Below, one piece after another: positions 1-11,307 of a stretch of 64,000 nucleotides of DNA. This stretch comes from Erythrophleum ivorense (Eukaryota > Streptophyta > Magnoliopsida > Fabales > Fabaceae): NCBI GenBank assembly GCA_026724425.1, contig JAIUCV010000230.1, positions 1,155,625 through 1,219,624 on the forward strand. Reading direction: 5' to 3'. The notes below the pieces were generated by a model that did not search any database, was not told the origin of the DNA, and saw only the letters and a program-made list of their open reading frames with translations. Position numbers and translations under genes: made by a program. Position 1 is the stretch's first letter. Every line of letters begins with the position of its first letter.

Positions 1-296
1 GAACCAAGAGTTGCTCCACCCTCGCATCTAACCACCATTCTGACCATGCTATCAGTCTTCCCAATTTGAATCGTATGACGTTGACAGATCTACCAGAATT
101 GAATTGTGTATACAGAGGGATCATGCTCTGTCCTTCCTTCAAATCTTTAGTAATACGCAGGTGTGAGAAACTAACACGGCCCCCTCAAATCCAGCCCGTT
201 CCTCAGATAGAGAAGGTTCCAGGTGGATATATTGTCCGAAAATTGATTAACCAAGTCCGTATCTCCTCCAAAACTCAACTTCCTTCTATAATATGA
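1..296 (+). pseudogene. 3' remnant of an NBS-LRR resistance gene
   Basis: This is the last part of a plant NLR gene whose body lies left of the window. It is nearly identical to the 3' end of the complete NLR at 11308-15223. Both share the LRR-tail peptides PELNCVYRGIMLCPSFKSL and RRCEKLT. Compared with that gene, about 187 bp is missing (equivalent of 14825-15011). Because 187 is not a multiple of three, the upstream LRR frame runs into a TGA near position 67. The last coding bases also differ by a small indel (GGATATATT against GGATATTTG). The left gene therefore has a truncated C-terminus or is a pseudogene; its 5' state cannot be judged here. Confidence 0.85.
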
Positions 297-2944
297 TTGC
301 TATTTTGGTAATATCTCCAGAGTATATGAATATTGTTACTATTTGTGTTTGTTTTATTTTTTCTTATTTTAATTTCGAATATTGGTCATGAATTTCTTTA
401 TCACCATGAAAAAGTGGTGTACCTAGAGAAGTTGAAATTATTATGGCCAAATTATTATATATTACATTTGTCTTTTATTTTTGGACGTGCTTATGGTACA
501 CTTTGATGTTTGGATTTAATTTTAATGATTTTTAAGATGACTGATCTTGAATGTTAATAGATTTCGAAATGGCTGTCAATAAAAAAATTATTATTATTTT
601 AATCTAAACTAAATCTATCCTTTGCAAGCAATGTTACCTTTTTTTAATATGTTAAAATAAATAATATTACAATAATTTAAATTTTGTTTGCTTATGTAAA
701 CTAAAACTTTAAAATAAATATCAATTGAATCAAGCCAAACACACAGGAGATATAGGTTGATTATATGTTCTTAAAGGTTCTAAATAAAAATATAATTCAT
801 AATATTTTAGAGATGTTGATGCTCAATACTCTCTGGACTTAATGCTTAATAGTAGCTAGTAATTCGACTTCCATTTACTTGTGTTCTTTTGTGATACTTT
901 CTTATTCAATGTTTGAATTATGTACTACAATTAGAGTCCTTTGAAGCCTTCTTAATTCTTACGATGATAATGAGAAATTCAACAAGACTCAGAAGAGCAC
1001 TTGCAATGCAACCAAGGTACGTGATTGATGTAATTTTAATTATTTCACATATATTTCATCTTTATTGAAGAATGTGATATATCTCTTATGATTCATGAAT
1101 TATTTAGGGATTTACAAAATATAGTCGCTAAATTTTAAAGTTATGGCATGTGTCTCAGTCTTTTATTTAATTTTATTTAAAACTTTTCTTGATAATGTAA
1201 TGCAGGACACCATTGTTGCCGTATATGACATTGAAGCTAATGTATCATCCTTCAGATTATCCTTGAAAAACAGTTAATGATTCTAGATTTTAGAGTTGGT
1301 TTGCTACACTATTGAAAGTTTCAAATTTTTTCCGTGGATTCCTTGGTTGCTTCTTGAACTTGTTTAATAACATTCTTCTTCCTTTAATACATTTCTGGTG
1401 GAGGTTTGATGCTAAAGTACTTTCTTATAGGTTTGTCCAACAATATATTTTGTGATGAATGGTGATATATGTGCATGCCGTCTATGGTTAACTTATAAAG
1501 GGATCCTTTAAATTTAGTTATTGATAAAGTTTGGAATTTAGCTTCTTTTTTTTGGTTTTAAACTTTCAAGTGCGAAATTAACATATCTATTTTTCAATTC
1601 TCTATTCTACAAGATAAATTTTAAACTCAATTTAAATTATGGAAGATTAATTAAAAAGATTTAGATTTAAGATTAGTAATGATGATGAGGAATTTATATT
1701 AAATTTGAGGCTTTAGTTATTATAATTTACAATTAGTCAAATTAATATTATAAAATATAAATAGGATAATTGTTGATAAATTTATAATTCCGTATGATTT
1801 TCGGCATTGTTGAGGATATCTTGACAATTAAAATTGTGCCTTGAGTCAATAAGAGAGATTTATATTATTGGTTCTTATTGGTGCATGTATAAATAGAAAG
1901 GTGACACATTTCACTTGTACCTTATATTTTTTTTGTCTCAAATATCATTTTATGTAATTTTTATTTCATTGTTATGGGGAAGCAAATCTTAAACTTTTGT
2001 AAATCTTCAATTACAAAATATTTAATAAATAATGGTGAAATTTATGAATGTATGATATGATAATGTTCTTATAAATGCAAAATGTAGATAAAGGTAAAAG
2101 TTTTGACATATTTTTTTATATCGTGAATTTTTATTTTAATTGTCTTCTTTAATTATTTTATATAAGATTTTTTGTTCTAATTTTTCTTATATAATTTTCC
2201 TTAAAATTGATTTATTCCTAATTAATTAGTAATTATAATATATATATATATATATTATCTATCTTATTTTAATTTTTCTTATATAATTTTTTTAAAATTA
2301 ATTTGTTTTTAATTAATTGGTAATCATAATATATATCTCTATCTTTGAATCATTTTTATTTTTAATATCATTATTGTTATTTATTTGTTTATGATATAAT
2401 GTTTATTTATATTATTTAAAAAGTAATAAATTTTTTATAAGTATAGTGATGAGAATTGTGAATTATTATTTTGTTGTTTTATATGTCTATTAAAACATCT
2501 TTATTTCCATGAAGAGATTTATTTATATAAATTAAATTTATGTTTTTTTAATATAATTTTAAATCACTTCTTTAATATATTTGGATTTTTGTAATAATTT
2601 TTTATAATTATTTATGCTTGATATGACATTTAAAGAGAGTTTTTTTTCTTTTATACTAAAAAAATTTAAATCTCATATTAAGTAATATTAAGTAGTATGT
2701 GATGCTTAATGTATTATTTATAAAATTTGAAATCCTAAGTAATATTTTAAGTAATATGAGATGTTTTATGCGGTACTTATGAAGATATCGCTTTAAAAGA
2801 TGGATCATCTACTCCTCCTTAGATTTTATTATTAATTTATACTATATATTTTTATTAAAAAAGGTATTGGATAAAATATATTATGAATTATGTAGCTATT
2901 AGCAAGAGGAACGGTATATATGTATTTAATTGAATTGAAATATG

Positions 2945-3156
2945 ATAAAAAGTGCAAAGACACTATGAAATGTGGCAAATAGTGCGGTGGCTTTAAGAAT
3001 TTGTGAAATAAAGTGTAATGGCATTGAAAAAAAATTTGCAAAATAAAGTGCAGTAATACTGAGATATAAAATAAATAAAGTGTGATGACATTAATATGTA
3101 AAACAAATAAAATGCGATAGTATTAAAATGTGAAATAAGTAAGTGCAATGATATTG
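2945..3156. repeat. Degenerate ~32-bp minisatellite at the duplication edge, left copy
   Basis: About six imperfect units of 29 to 36 bp. Each carries an AAATAAA-like core followed by AAGTGYRATG and an AT-rich end. The same array is at 18338-18545. The segmental duplication ends exactly at the last unit (ATATTG at 3151-3156). Confidence 0.7.
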
Positions 3157-3526
3157 AATCTATAAATATGGATCTGGCTGTAGTTTCGTTTAGTCTTTTA
3201 ATATTTTTATTTTAAAATAAGTATAAGAGAGTTTTTTATTTGTTTTCAACTGCTATAATAAAAATTTATTTATATTAATGTATAATTTGGAAGGCAAAAA
3301 AATCATAAGTTGATACACAAACATTTTTTGAGTTTTGCAAAAATTACATAAACATCTGTTTTATTTTTAAAATATACTTAGACTTATTTAGAAATAAAAA
3401 AATCATACTATATTTTTTTAATTTTAAATATTTTGATTAAAATATTTTTTCTTAACCTAAATACATATATTTTTGTTAAATTTAATAAAAACAAAATCTT
3501 ATATGTACATATTTAGAAAGCTTTTG

Positions 3527-3852
3527 TCAAGCTTAGTGTCACGGCCTTGGAACTTTTTTCCAAATCTTTAATCATGTCGACCTTCGCTTGATCAACTCCT
3601 TTGATCTTGGCTAAGTCAGCTGAACCCTCAAGTGTAGACAAGAATTGAAAAGCTAGAGAGAGAACTTGAATACAACACTTGTATTGCACAATGCAAGTTC
3701 TTCCTTCTTCAAGATCTCTTCCAGCTTTCAAATCTCTTATCTTGCCTACTTGAGGGTTCGACTGATTTAGCCAAAATCAAGAGGGTTGATCAATTTAAGG
3801 CCGGCACGGTTGAGAATTGGGAGAAAAAGTTTCAAAACCGTGACATTAGACT
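3527..3852. repeat. Inverted repeat with ~110-bp arms and ~85-100-bp loop
   Basis: Left arm 3527-3648 and right arm 3736-3852 are imperfect reverse complements. Read outward from the centre, each arm encodes a related peptide. The minus-strand arm gives DLAKIKGVDQ followed by KDLEKSSKAVTLSLT. The plus-strand arm gives DLAKIKRVDQ followed by ENWEKKFQNRDIRL and a stop. This is a head-to-head duplication of a coding-like fragment I cannot assign to a family. It is absent from the right-hand copy of the neighbouring duplication. Confidence 0.7.
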
Positions 3853-4105
3853 CTAACTCCGTTAAGTGTTAACGGTGATAAAGAGTCTATTTGCATGAGA
3901 TGGTTTTTCAAGTCACATTCATCTTATTATCTTTTGTTTGAGTATTTATCTTGTCTTTATGATAGTTTGTGCATTGTAAATTTAATGGCTTTGATAGACT
4001 TCATTATCTACTACCTTAAAGTTTCCTGGTTAGCAGTTGAACATATTTAAATTAATTCATTGTTATTAATTCCTTTATTCTAATGGCAATTTTGTGTTAT
4101 ACAGG

Positions 4106-4440
4106 TATGCTGAAAGCCGATGGGATGAGCAGCTAAGAGATCCTAAAGAACAGAACTTTACAAGTGATGGAGGAAGGAAGTGAATAACTAACACCCACAA
4201 AAATCCATGATTGGATAGTAGAAAAAGAGGAGGAAAAAGGAAATGAAACTGTCACCAATACAAGAGTTTTCGGACAACTCAACTCGCAAGAGATGGGTGG
4301 TCAACGACGTCCAGCAAGAGGAGAACAATGACCCCTTGTGGCTAGCTAAAAATCATGCTATAGTGGAGTTGATACAGTGAGAGAAAAGATGGAAGAAGCT
4401 CACGGACAGAGAGCTGGGCAGGAAGCACAAAAAAGACGAG
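4106..4440 (+). pseudogene. Coding-like scrap of unknown identity
   Basis: Two low-AT stretches read as plausible protein. About 4106-4182, after an acceptor-like TACAG, encodes a peptide beginning YAESRWDEQLRDPKEQ and ending in TGA. From ATG 4243 a charged peptide includes RKRWVVNDVQQEENNDPLWL, is broken by TGA at 4378, and continues lysine-rich to a stop near 4446. I do not recognise the family. These may be decayed exons or transposon cargo. Confidence 0.3.
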
Positions 4441-6998
4441 AAAAAGTAAGCATAGAGAGAAGTTAAAGCAAAAAACAGTGAAGGATCATTTTATTATATT
4501 TTTGCTAAATTTGCTATTTGGCTCTAATAAAATTTAAAGTGTTCTAGTTAAGTATCTAATGTACAGCGAATTTTTTTAAAAAAAATTTATAATTAATCTA
4601 AAATTTATTTAATTTTTATTTAATAATATAAAATAATTTATTTTATGTTAATAAGTATTATTTTTATTTTTATACTTTATTTCTTAACTAATAAGGACTT
4701 AATTGCAATTAAAGTTTTTTTTAAGGTGTTACACTGGAGATCCTTCATATTTATCTTGAAATAAGAATCGAGGAGGGCACTGAACCAGAGAAACCATGCT
4801 TGTTTGAACTTCCAACGTTGCAAGGCCTGTGTATTTTACCGTGGCAGATGTAATTTTGTATATCTATATTACTAATAAGTACCAGTCACTCTTAAGAAAT
4901 TACATTTTATTTCTTTTTTTTTTCTTTTGTGTCAGAACTGAAATAACTTGTATTTCTAGAAAAAAAAATGTGTTAGTTGCTTTTCATACAACTTGAGAAA
5001 ACAAGAGAGTTCTCGTTTGATTCACCACTTTTGGCTTTGCTAGATAAAAACAGCAGAAATTGCAGTGGAGTTGCCCCTCAAACATAGAGATACCACTTTT
5101 TCGTTGCTATAATAGTCATGGTATCTTCAAGCTTTATCCAAACTAAATCTTTTTTCGGGGCAATTTTAAAGTAGCAATTTTTCACATCAGCTTATTACAT
5201 TTAAAATTTTATTCTTTAAATGTCTTTTAGAGAAATTGAACTCAGATTTATGAGGCATGATATCATTCTGTCTTACCAGCTAATCTAATATTTCCTTGGG
5301 TAGAGAGATCCTTTTTTGCTTCATTCTCCCCCTTCCCTTGTTATCACTTGTTCTGGAATTTGCAGGATTCTTGAAGTTGAGAGATAAAGTTAGCTAGAGA
5401 GGAAGGTAACTTTTTCTTTCTTTTTGAGTTAACAAACTGTAAAGGAAAAGAAAGAAAAAAGCATAACATTATTATATTTAGACCAAATGTCCATTTTTCA
5501 TTCAGAATTGAAGTTATCAAAATTTAATATTGTCCTTTTTAATTCTAATTCATGAGCTGAATTGGAGATATACGTTTATCATTAAAAAAAAAAAAAAGGT
5601 CAAAATGCGAAGAATCTCTTTGACTTAGAGAGGGTGTGCAATTTACTCATCTCAACTTGGGGAATGTGTAGTAGGAAAGCGAGAGCAACAAAGGATTATT
5701 TTTTTCTACCTAACCCCACATATGAATGTTTCATTGAGAAAATAGAGCCCGTCTCTCTTATTTTTCAGTTTTCTGAAATGCTTGATTTAAACTAGCAATA
5801 TAATTTTTTTCATCTTGTCCGTTCATGCAGATTCCCCTAAGTACATTAATAAGATCATTAACAAAATTAAATAATATCATTACACATGAATTAATTTATA
5901 AGTGAATACAACTGTGACAGTCAATATTGGAAAACAGAGCACATATTTTTTTACCTTCTATAAATTAAAAAGAAAAGACATAACTATCAAACTTGACTAA
6001 AGTGGTACCAAGATTCCATTTAATATCCCCTGTACCACCAAAGGGACCTAGACATGAGTCTGCATAACTCATGGTGTGTTAGTTCAGTTCTATGGGCACT
6101 GTTTGGTTCATTCCCACAAATCTCTCTCCTTTTCCAGCTTCTTTGCCTCAGTTGTGGCGGTTAAGGTTTAATATAGTCTTTACAATTTTGCTTACTCAAA
6201 CTTGAAGGTCAGCCACGTAAACTTCAGATGATAATTGGATCAAGATGACAATTATAAAGAGTATTCGATGAATGGGGTAATTTGTAACGAGGAAGATGTT
6301 TATGGCTAAACAAAATTAACAACCAAATTGTTAGTTTATTTTATTTATTTATTTTTTGGTGATAGAAAATTGACAGTCACACGTTATTTAGCGAGATAAG
6401 AATCAATGGTGCATTGGAGACGGGATCAGGTAACAACGCGGAAATGGAAGTCATCTCCCAATCTCTCTTCTGGCATAAAGTCAATGCTCTCTATTTCTCG
6501 CCTAAGTGATCTACCATTCTTCAATCCAAAATCTAAAGTATAGTTTTCTCTCTTTAATTACTTCTTTGATCTGGGTTTCAGTTTGATTCTGTGAAGTGGG
6601 TTTCATCTTCGCTTTACTACCGTCTCTGCTTTCGCTTTAGCAATATTATTCAATCGCTCCTTTGAAATCAGTCAGATTCAGGTGTTAATCTCTAAGTTGC
6701 GCCTTATCTTGATTCCTTACCCACTGATGATGAGAGTTTAGAAGTGACACTATTATTATCATTACAATCCTATTTGTGATATTTCGATATAACTTTGATT
6801 TTTGGCTGAGATGTTCGCAACCATTTTTTGACTTGTGACAGAGCTTATTTCTAGCTAAAGTTTAGGGAACATGATTGCTGAATTTAAGGGATTGTGGTTG
6901 TTGACCATCCAAAATTGTAACCTTTTTTACTCCCTAAATTTCAGAAGTATGAATGAAAAATTGAGCTTCTTCCTTCCATCCTTTCTATTCTCTCTTCT

Positions 6999-7880
6999 GT
7001 GTCTAACCTCCCAACAAATGGTATCAAAGCCCTTTTAATGTTGGAAGGGCCTGTGAGTGTAAAGAGAGAAAACCGGTGGGCTTACCCTTTTAACAAAAAA
7101 AAAAAAAGAAGACCTTCTGTAACTCAGTCCTTAGTCATGTCCTCTAACAATTTTGGAGTTGGTGTTCCTTTTGTATTTGATGGCCAAAATTACCAGATGT
7201 GGGCTATCAAAATGAAGGCATACCTAAGAGGTTTAGACCTCTGGGATGTTGTTGAGACTGGAAGTGGTCCTCCACCACTGAGAAACAATCCAACAGAGGC
7301 ACAAATGAAGCATCGTGCAGAAGAGTGTACCAAGAAATTTAAATCTTTGTCTATTATACATGCTGCAGTCACTGAAACAATTTTTACTCGAATAATGGCA
7401 TGTGAAACTGGCAAAGAAGCATGGGACAAGCTGAGAGATGAATTTCAAGGAAGTGAGAAGACAAAGCAGATGCAAGTCCTCAATCTAAGAAGAGAATTTG
7501 AGCTTCTTGGAATGAAGGAGTCAGAATCTGTTAAAGAATATGTAGACAGACTCATGAAGACGGTGAACCAAATCAGATTGTTTGGTGAATATCTCCCTGA
7601 GAGAAGAGTGATTGAGAAGGTGTTGGTGAGTTTGGCAGAAAAGTTTGAAACTAAACTTTCATCTTTGGAAGATTCTAGGGATTTATCTCAGCTAACTCCA
7701 GCTGAGTTGATCAATTCTTCACAAGCCGTGGAGCAGAGAAAGGCTTACAGACTTGAAGAACCAAGTGAAAGTACTTTTGTGGCAAACCAAAAGGGGAAGA
7801 CTCAAGCAACTTCTGGTGGAAAGAAGCCAGCAGGAGAAAAGAAAGACAGAGAGAAAAAGGGTGATTGTCCAAAATTTTAA
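6999..7880 (+). mobile_element. Ty1/copia-type gag fragment with tRNA-Met primer site
   Basis: An open frame of 294 codons, with a likely gag ATG at 7137, encodes a retrotransposon Gag of the UBN2/DUF4219 kind. The signature FDGQNYQMWAIKMKAYL sits near its start, followed by a helical capsid region. It ends in a lysine-rich tail and KKGDCPKF, just where a CCHC zinc knuckle would be expected. TGGTATCAAAGC at 7019-7030 matches the usual plant primer-binding site for initiator tRNA-Met. No protease, integrase or reverse transcriptase follows, so this is a truncated or gag-only element. The gag reading frame is intact. Confidence 0.8.
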
Positions 7881-8460
7881 CTTTTTCTACTCTCTAAACA
7901 CTTACTTTGTTTCATCAAATTGAATGCATGAAGAGAAGTATATGATTTTATATGCTGGAAAAGCAGATGATTGTATAGAAAAAATTTCTCAGTTTTTATG
8001 ATATTTTGGAGTGAGGAAGGAGGAGCCATGTGAGAGTTTGATTGTCCATTTCACTATTGATTGGTAGTTTAGAAGTTTGCATTTGTGCTGTGATTGCACA
8101 ATGTACTGATAGTATTATACTGAATTGGTAATGCTTAATTGTTAGATAGTGTGGGAAGGGATGGCTCATCGACAAGAACAAATCAACACAAAAATTAAGC
8201 ATAAGGAGAAGATGCAAGTTGGCCCTTTTTTTATTTCCGAGATGGAGGATGCACGTGACTTACATTTAATACAATACGTGTTTGATTTGTCATGGTTAGA
8301 TTGATACTTCCAATTATATTATTGGTGTAAATGTTTATATATATGTCTACTTTTCCAAGGCTTAAATCACTCTTTTAATTTTCACAGTGAGTCATGTACG
8401 GTTTTTTCTTCTCCACATTCTTTTTTGAAACAACCTGAATTTAACACGCTTAAACCGCAG

Positions 8461-8869
8461 ACTCAATTGGATTCACTGGTGAGTATTCATTTATAACATG
8501 CATATATTCTCTGTTCTTATAACTGGGCAAGACTTTAATTATATTAGTATTCAAATTTCCTGCATTTTTAGGTAATAGATATTTTTGCTGACATCTTAAC
8601 CTATAATGAGCGAAAGAAGAATACTACGCCTTTGAATTGGTATCTGCCTGTGACATTTTCGGTAATTTCTCATTCCTTTTTCAATTCTAAGATATATGTT
8701 AAGTTTTTTAATATAAACAAATTTCATTCAAACATATTTAATGGTTCTTTCATCATGTAATTAGACTGTAGCCCTCAGTGATGATGTAAGTTCCTTTGTG
8801 GACTTTGTTGAACGTCAAAAAATAAGAGAAAACTACATGTCTAACTTGGTATACTGTGAGAAGGTATTG

Positions 8870-8904
<35 letters not shown>

Positions 8905-9794
8905 TATCGTTGAAGTTTTATTATTTTTAAGATTACTGATTGTGATTTGTGTTATCTCATTTCAGATGTTTATTCCTGTTCACATTAAAAAAGGTTCACT
9001 TGGACATTTTTATTTATATATTATTCATTTGAAGAATCGAGAGGTTGAAATATGGGATTCATTATTTGATCAATTTATAAATAAACAAAAACGTGATGAG
9101 ACAACACAAAAATTGGTAAGTATTGGATAGTTGTGATATCTATACAATTAGTTAATTTGTTCTCTTTTAATTCTTTTGAATTAATCCTTTATGTATAGTT
9201 GGATGCGTTGAATGAACTCTTCAAGGATGTCATATGGAGTCCCGGTTGGGTATTCACAAAATTTCATCTAAGAATGGAAGACAATATTCTATTGCAGCCT
9301 AATGGGTGAGTTTACAATTCTTATTTAAAATTACGAGTTTTACTCACAAAAATAATGATCGTGACCTTATCTAATCTCATCAATGTGTAGATATGATTGT
9401 GGGATCTTTGTTGTTAACTTTATGCAACAATCGGCTAATTATGTGAACAGAAATCTTTCGTTTCAGGTATATATAGTCGCTCACAAAGGGGTTATGGTTA
9501 ATTATATAATTTAATTATACACACACACTTGATTCTTCATATAATTTATGTGGACAACAATGTAGTTTGACAGTGATGAAGAAAGGTTGGATTTGACTTT
9601 AAAGTTGCTAAAGAGTGAGCTAAACGAAGAAAGAAAAACACTATATGAGAAAGCAGTCGAGAGACACAACGCAGAAGGTGGAAATGAAGAAGATTTAGAT
9701 GTATCTGGAAGTAAAAGAAAGCGTGATGATGGCTGCAAAATATTCTACTCTGTAGATGTCGGAGAAGACAAAAGCAATGATGATTTGGAAAAAG
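8461..9794 (+). CDS. C48 (Ulp1-like) cysteine protease, C-terminal exons
   Basis: Seven consecutive exons join in phase with GT-AG sites: 8461-8478 (5' limit uncertain), 8572-8661, 8765-8863, 8966-9115, 9199-9305, 9391-9466 and 9566-9794. They encode the catalytic domain of a SUMO/ubiquitin-like protein peptidase. The active-site His lies in LGHFYLYII, the Asp in EIWDSLF, and the Gln and Cys in LQPNGYDCGIFVV. The tail is charged, with a KRKR basic patch and a C-terminal limit that is unclear beyond 9794. The N-terminal part was not found; it may lie upstream of the copia insertion. Plant genomes carry both host Ulp1 genes and copies captured by MULE transposons, and I cannot tell which this is. 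There are no stops or frameshifts in the listed exons. Confidence 0.75.
8870..8904. repeat. (ATT)n microsatellite in a protease intron
   Basis: A run of TTA/ATT triplets lies inside the intron between protease exons 8765-8863 and 8966-9115. Confidence 0.9.
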
Positions 9795-11307
9795 GTATGT
9801 ACATCGACATAAACTCTACAATCCATTTTCATAGTATAAAACATTGCCTTACCAAAACAAATCTTCATTCAAACGTTAAAATATTATAAAATGTTGCCTT
9901 TCCAAAACAGAATAAAAAGCTATAGCCAAATCACCCAGAATCTATTTGGTGGGCAGGTGGTCATGTGCATGCCTTCAGAAAACAAAATTTAAATATTCAA
10001 TTGAACAAAATTTAAATTAAATTTTTTAATCAATAATAATAATAATAATAAGCACATGTTTTGGTTTCAGAGATCACAATTTAAATAAGAAAAGAAATTA
10101 GAGGGAATGAAAGATCAAATAAACGATGACTTATATTAAGAGATTTTTGAGGAGATACACACTACTATGTTTCTTAAGCTTTTATAAATGGAGTTAGAAA
10201 GATAAATTCTACATATGTTTTAGCTTGACGAGTTTATCTCCCATCGTATTGTAAGGGGCCTCTATTTATATATTTCATAGTTAGTATACTATAACCACAG
10301 TTAAATCAAATTGCTTAATTTAGCTATAAAGGTTGTCGAGCGGAGGAATTGAGGCAGAAACAGTATCTACTTTTAGAGATTGTTGGGAAAAGCGTGGTGT
10401 TGAACATTGGTCTTATCCATTTAATCATAATTTTAAACTTTGATTTATGGATGATATTAGTTATTCTTTGTAAGTCTCATAATATGTCATGTATCTCATA
10501 TTATTATATAATTTTCCAAATTATAATCTTATATGTGTTAAATTATAAATAATTTTCAATTTTTAAGCAACTGCTATCATTAAATAATTTTATAAAGCCG
10601 CCCATTATTACTTTTTTTGTTGGTCGAAATTATGCAAGTAACAAGCATGAAAGAGAGACAAAACGTACACATATATATCTTATGATAGTAGTAACATATT
10701 TTTTTAAAATTACGCCACATCCTCATTTTACTTCCACTCTATTGGTCTCCCATTTCTTTCAACTTAAATTTTTTGAAAAAATAAATTGACGATTATTCAA
10801 GCTAAAATCATTTTAAAATTAGTGATGATTTACATGACAAACTTATATATATATATATGTGCATATATATATATATATATATTAGATTGCTTGATTGCTG
10901 GTATTATTATTTTTTGTATGTAACAGTAATTTGCAATTACGTTTTGATTATAATTAATGTGTTCAAATTTCATAAACTTTTAATTTTTGGCTGAGTCGGA
11001 TAATAGTGCAAAAGGAGATTCTAAGCTAGATGATTCTATATATAGTTTGGCCTGAAAAATCTCCTGATAAGCTGCCAAATGTACTGAGTTAGGGGAGTTT
11101 TTAATAAAGGAGATTCCCTCTTTGTATTAAATAATATTAATACAAAGAAAATATTAAGAGAATTTTAAAAAGAAAAAAGAAAACAAAAAAGAAACAAAGC
11201 CCGAAGTAAGCGGGTTACTGTTTTTAAAACCAATAAATAGTAATCAACTTCCTAAAAAGTTTTAAGATATATTGATGTGAGAAGACAAGTAGATATTTTT
11301 AATTTAT
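9795..11307. other. Interval between the protease and the BED-NLR gene
   Basis: AT-rich, with (AAT)n near 10028 and (TA)n near 10845-10880. Further 3' exons of the protease could lie near 10330, after an acceptor-like ATAAAG, but I cannot confirm them. The 150 to 200 bp before 11308 would be the promoter and 5' UTR of the BED-NLR gene. Confidence 0.5.

Larger units (their letters stand above)
1..3156 (+). repeat. Left copy of a ~3.2-kb segmental duplication (NLR 3' end plus downstream DNA)
   Basis: Similarity to 14791-18545 is continuous and colinear, interrupted by indels. It covers the NLR C-terminus, a probable 3'-UTR intron (donor about 1017, acceptor about 1205, matched by 15919 and 16084 in the right copy), AT-rich intergenic DNA and a terminal minisatellite. 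Beyond 3156 (left) and 18545 (right) the sequences are unrelated. From 297 to 3156 I see no other coding region. Confidence 0.9.
3157..6900. other. Gene-poor interval between the duplication and the copia fragment
   Basis: Mostly AT-rich DNA holding the inverted repeat at 3527-3852 and coding-like scraps at 4106-4440 and about 4735-4850. The stretch 6430-6720 is CT-rich and less AT-biased, and looks like a promoter or 5' UTR. It could be the start of the protease gene whose exons appear from 8461, but that is a guess from position only. Confidence 0.5.

Noticed and set aside
2832..3041. Minus-strand frame over the minisatellite
   Set aside because: The Phe/Tyr-rich peptide reflects the AT-rich repeat, not a protein.
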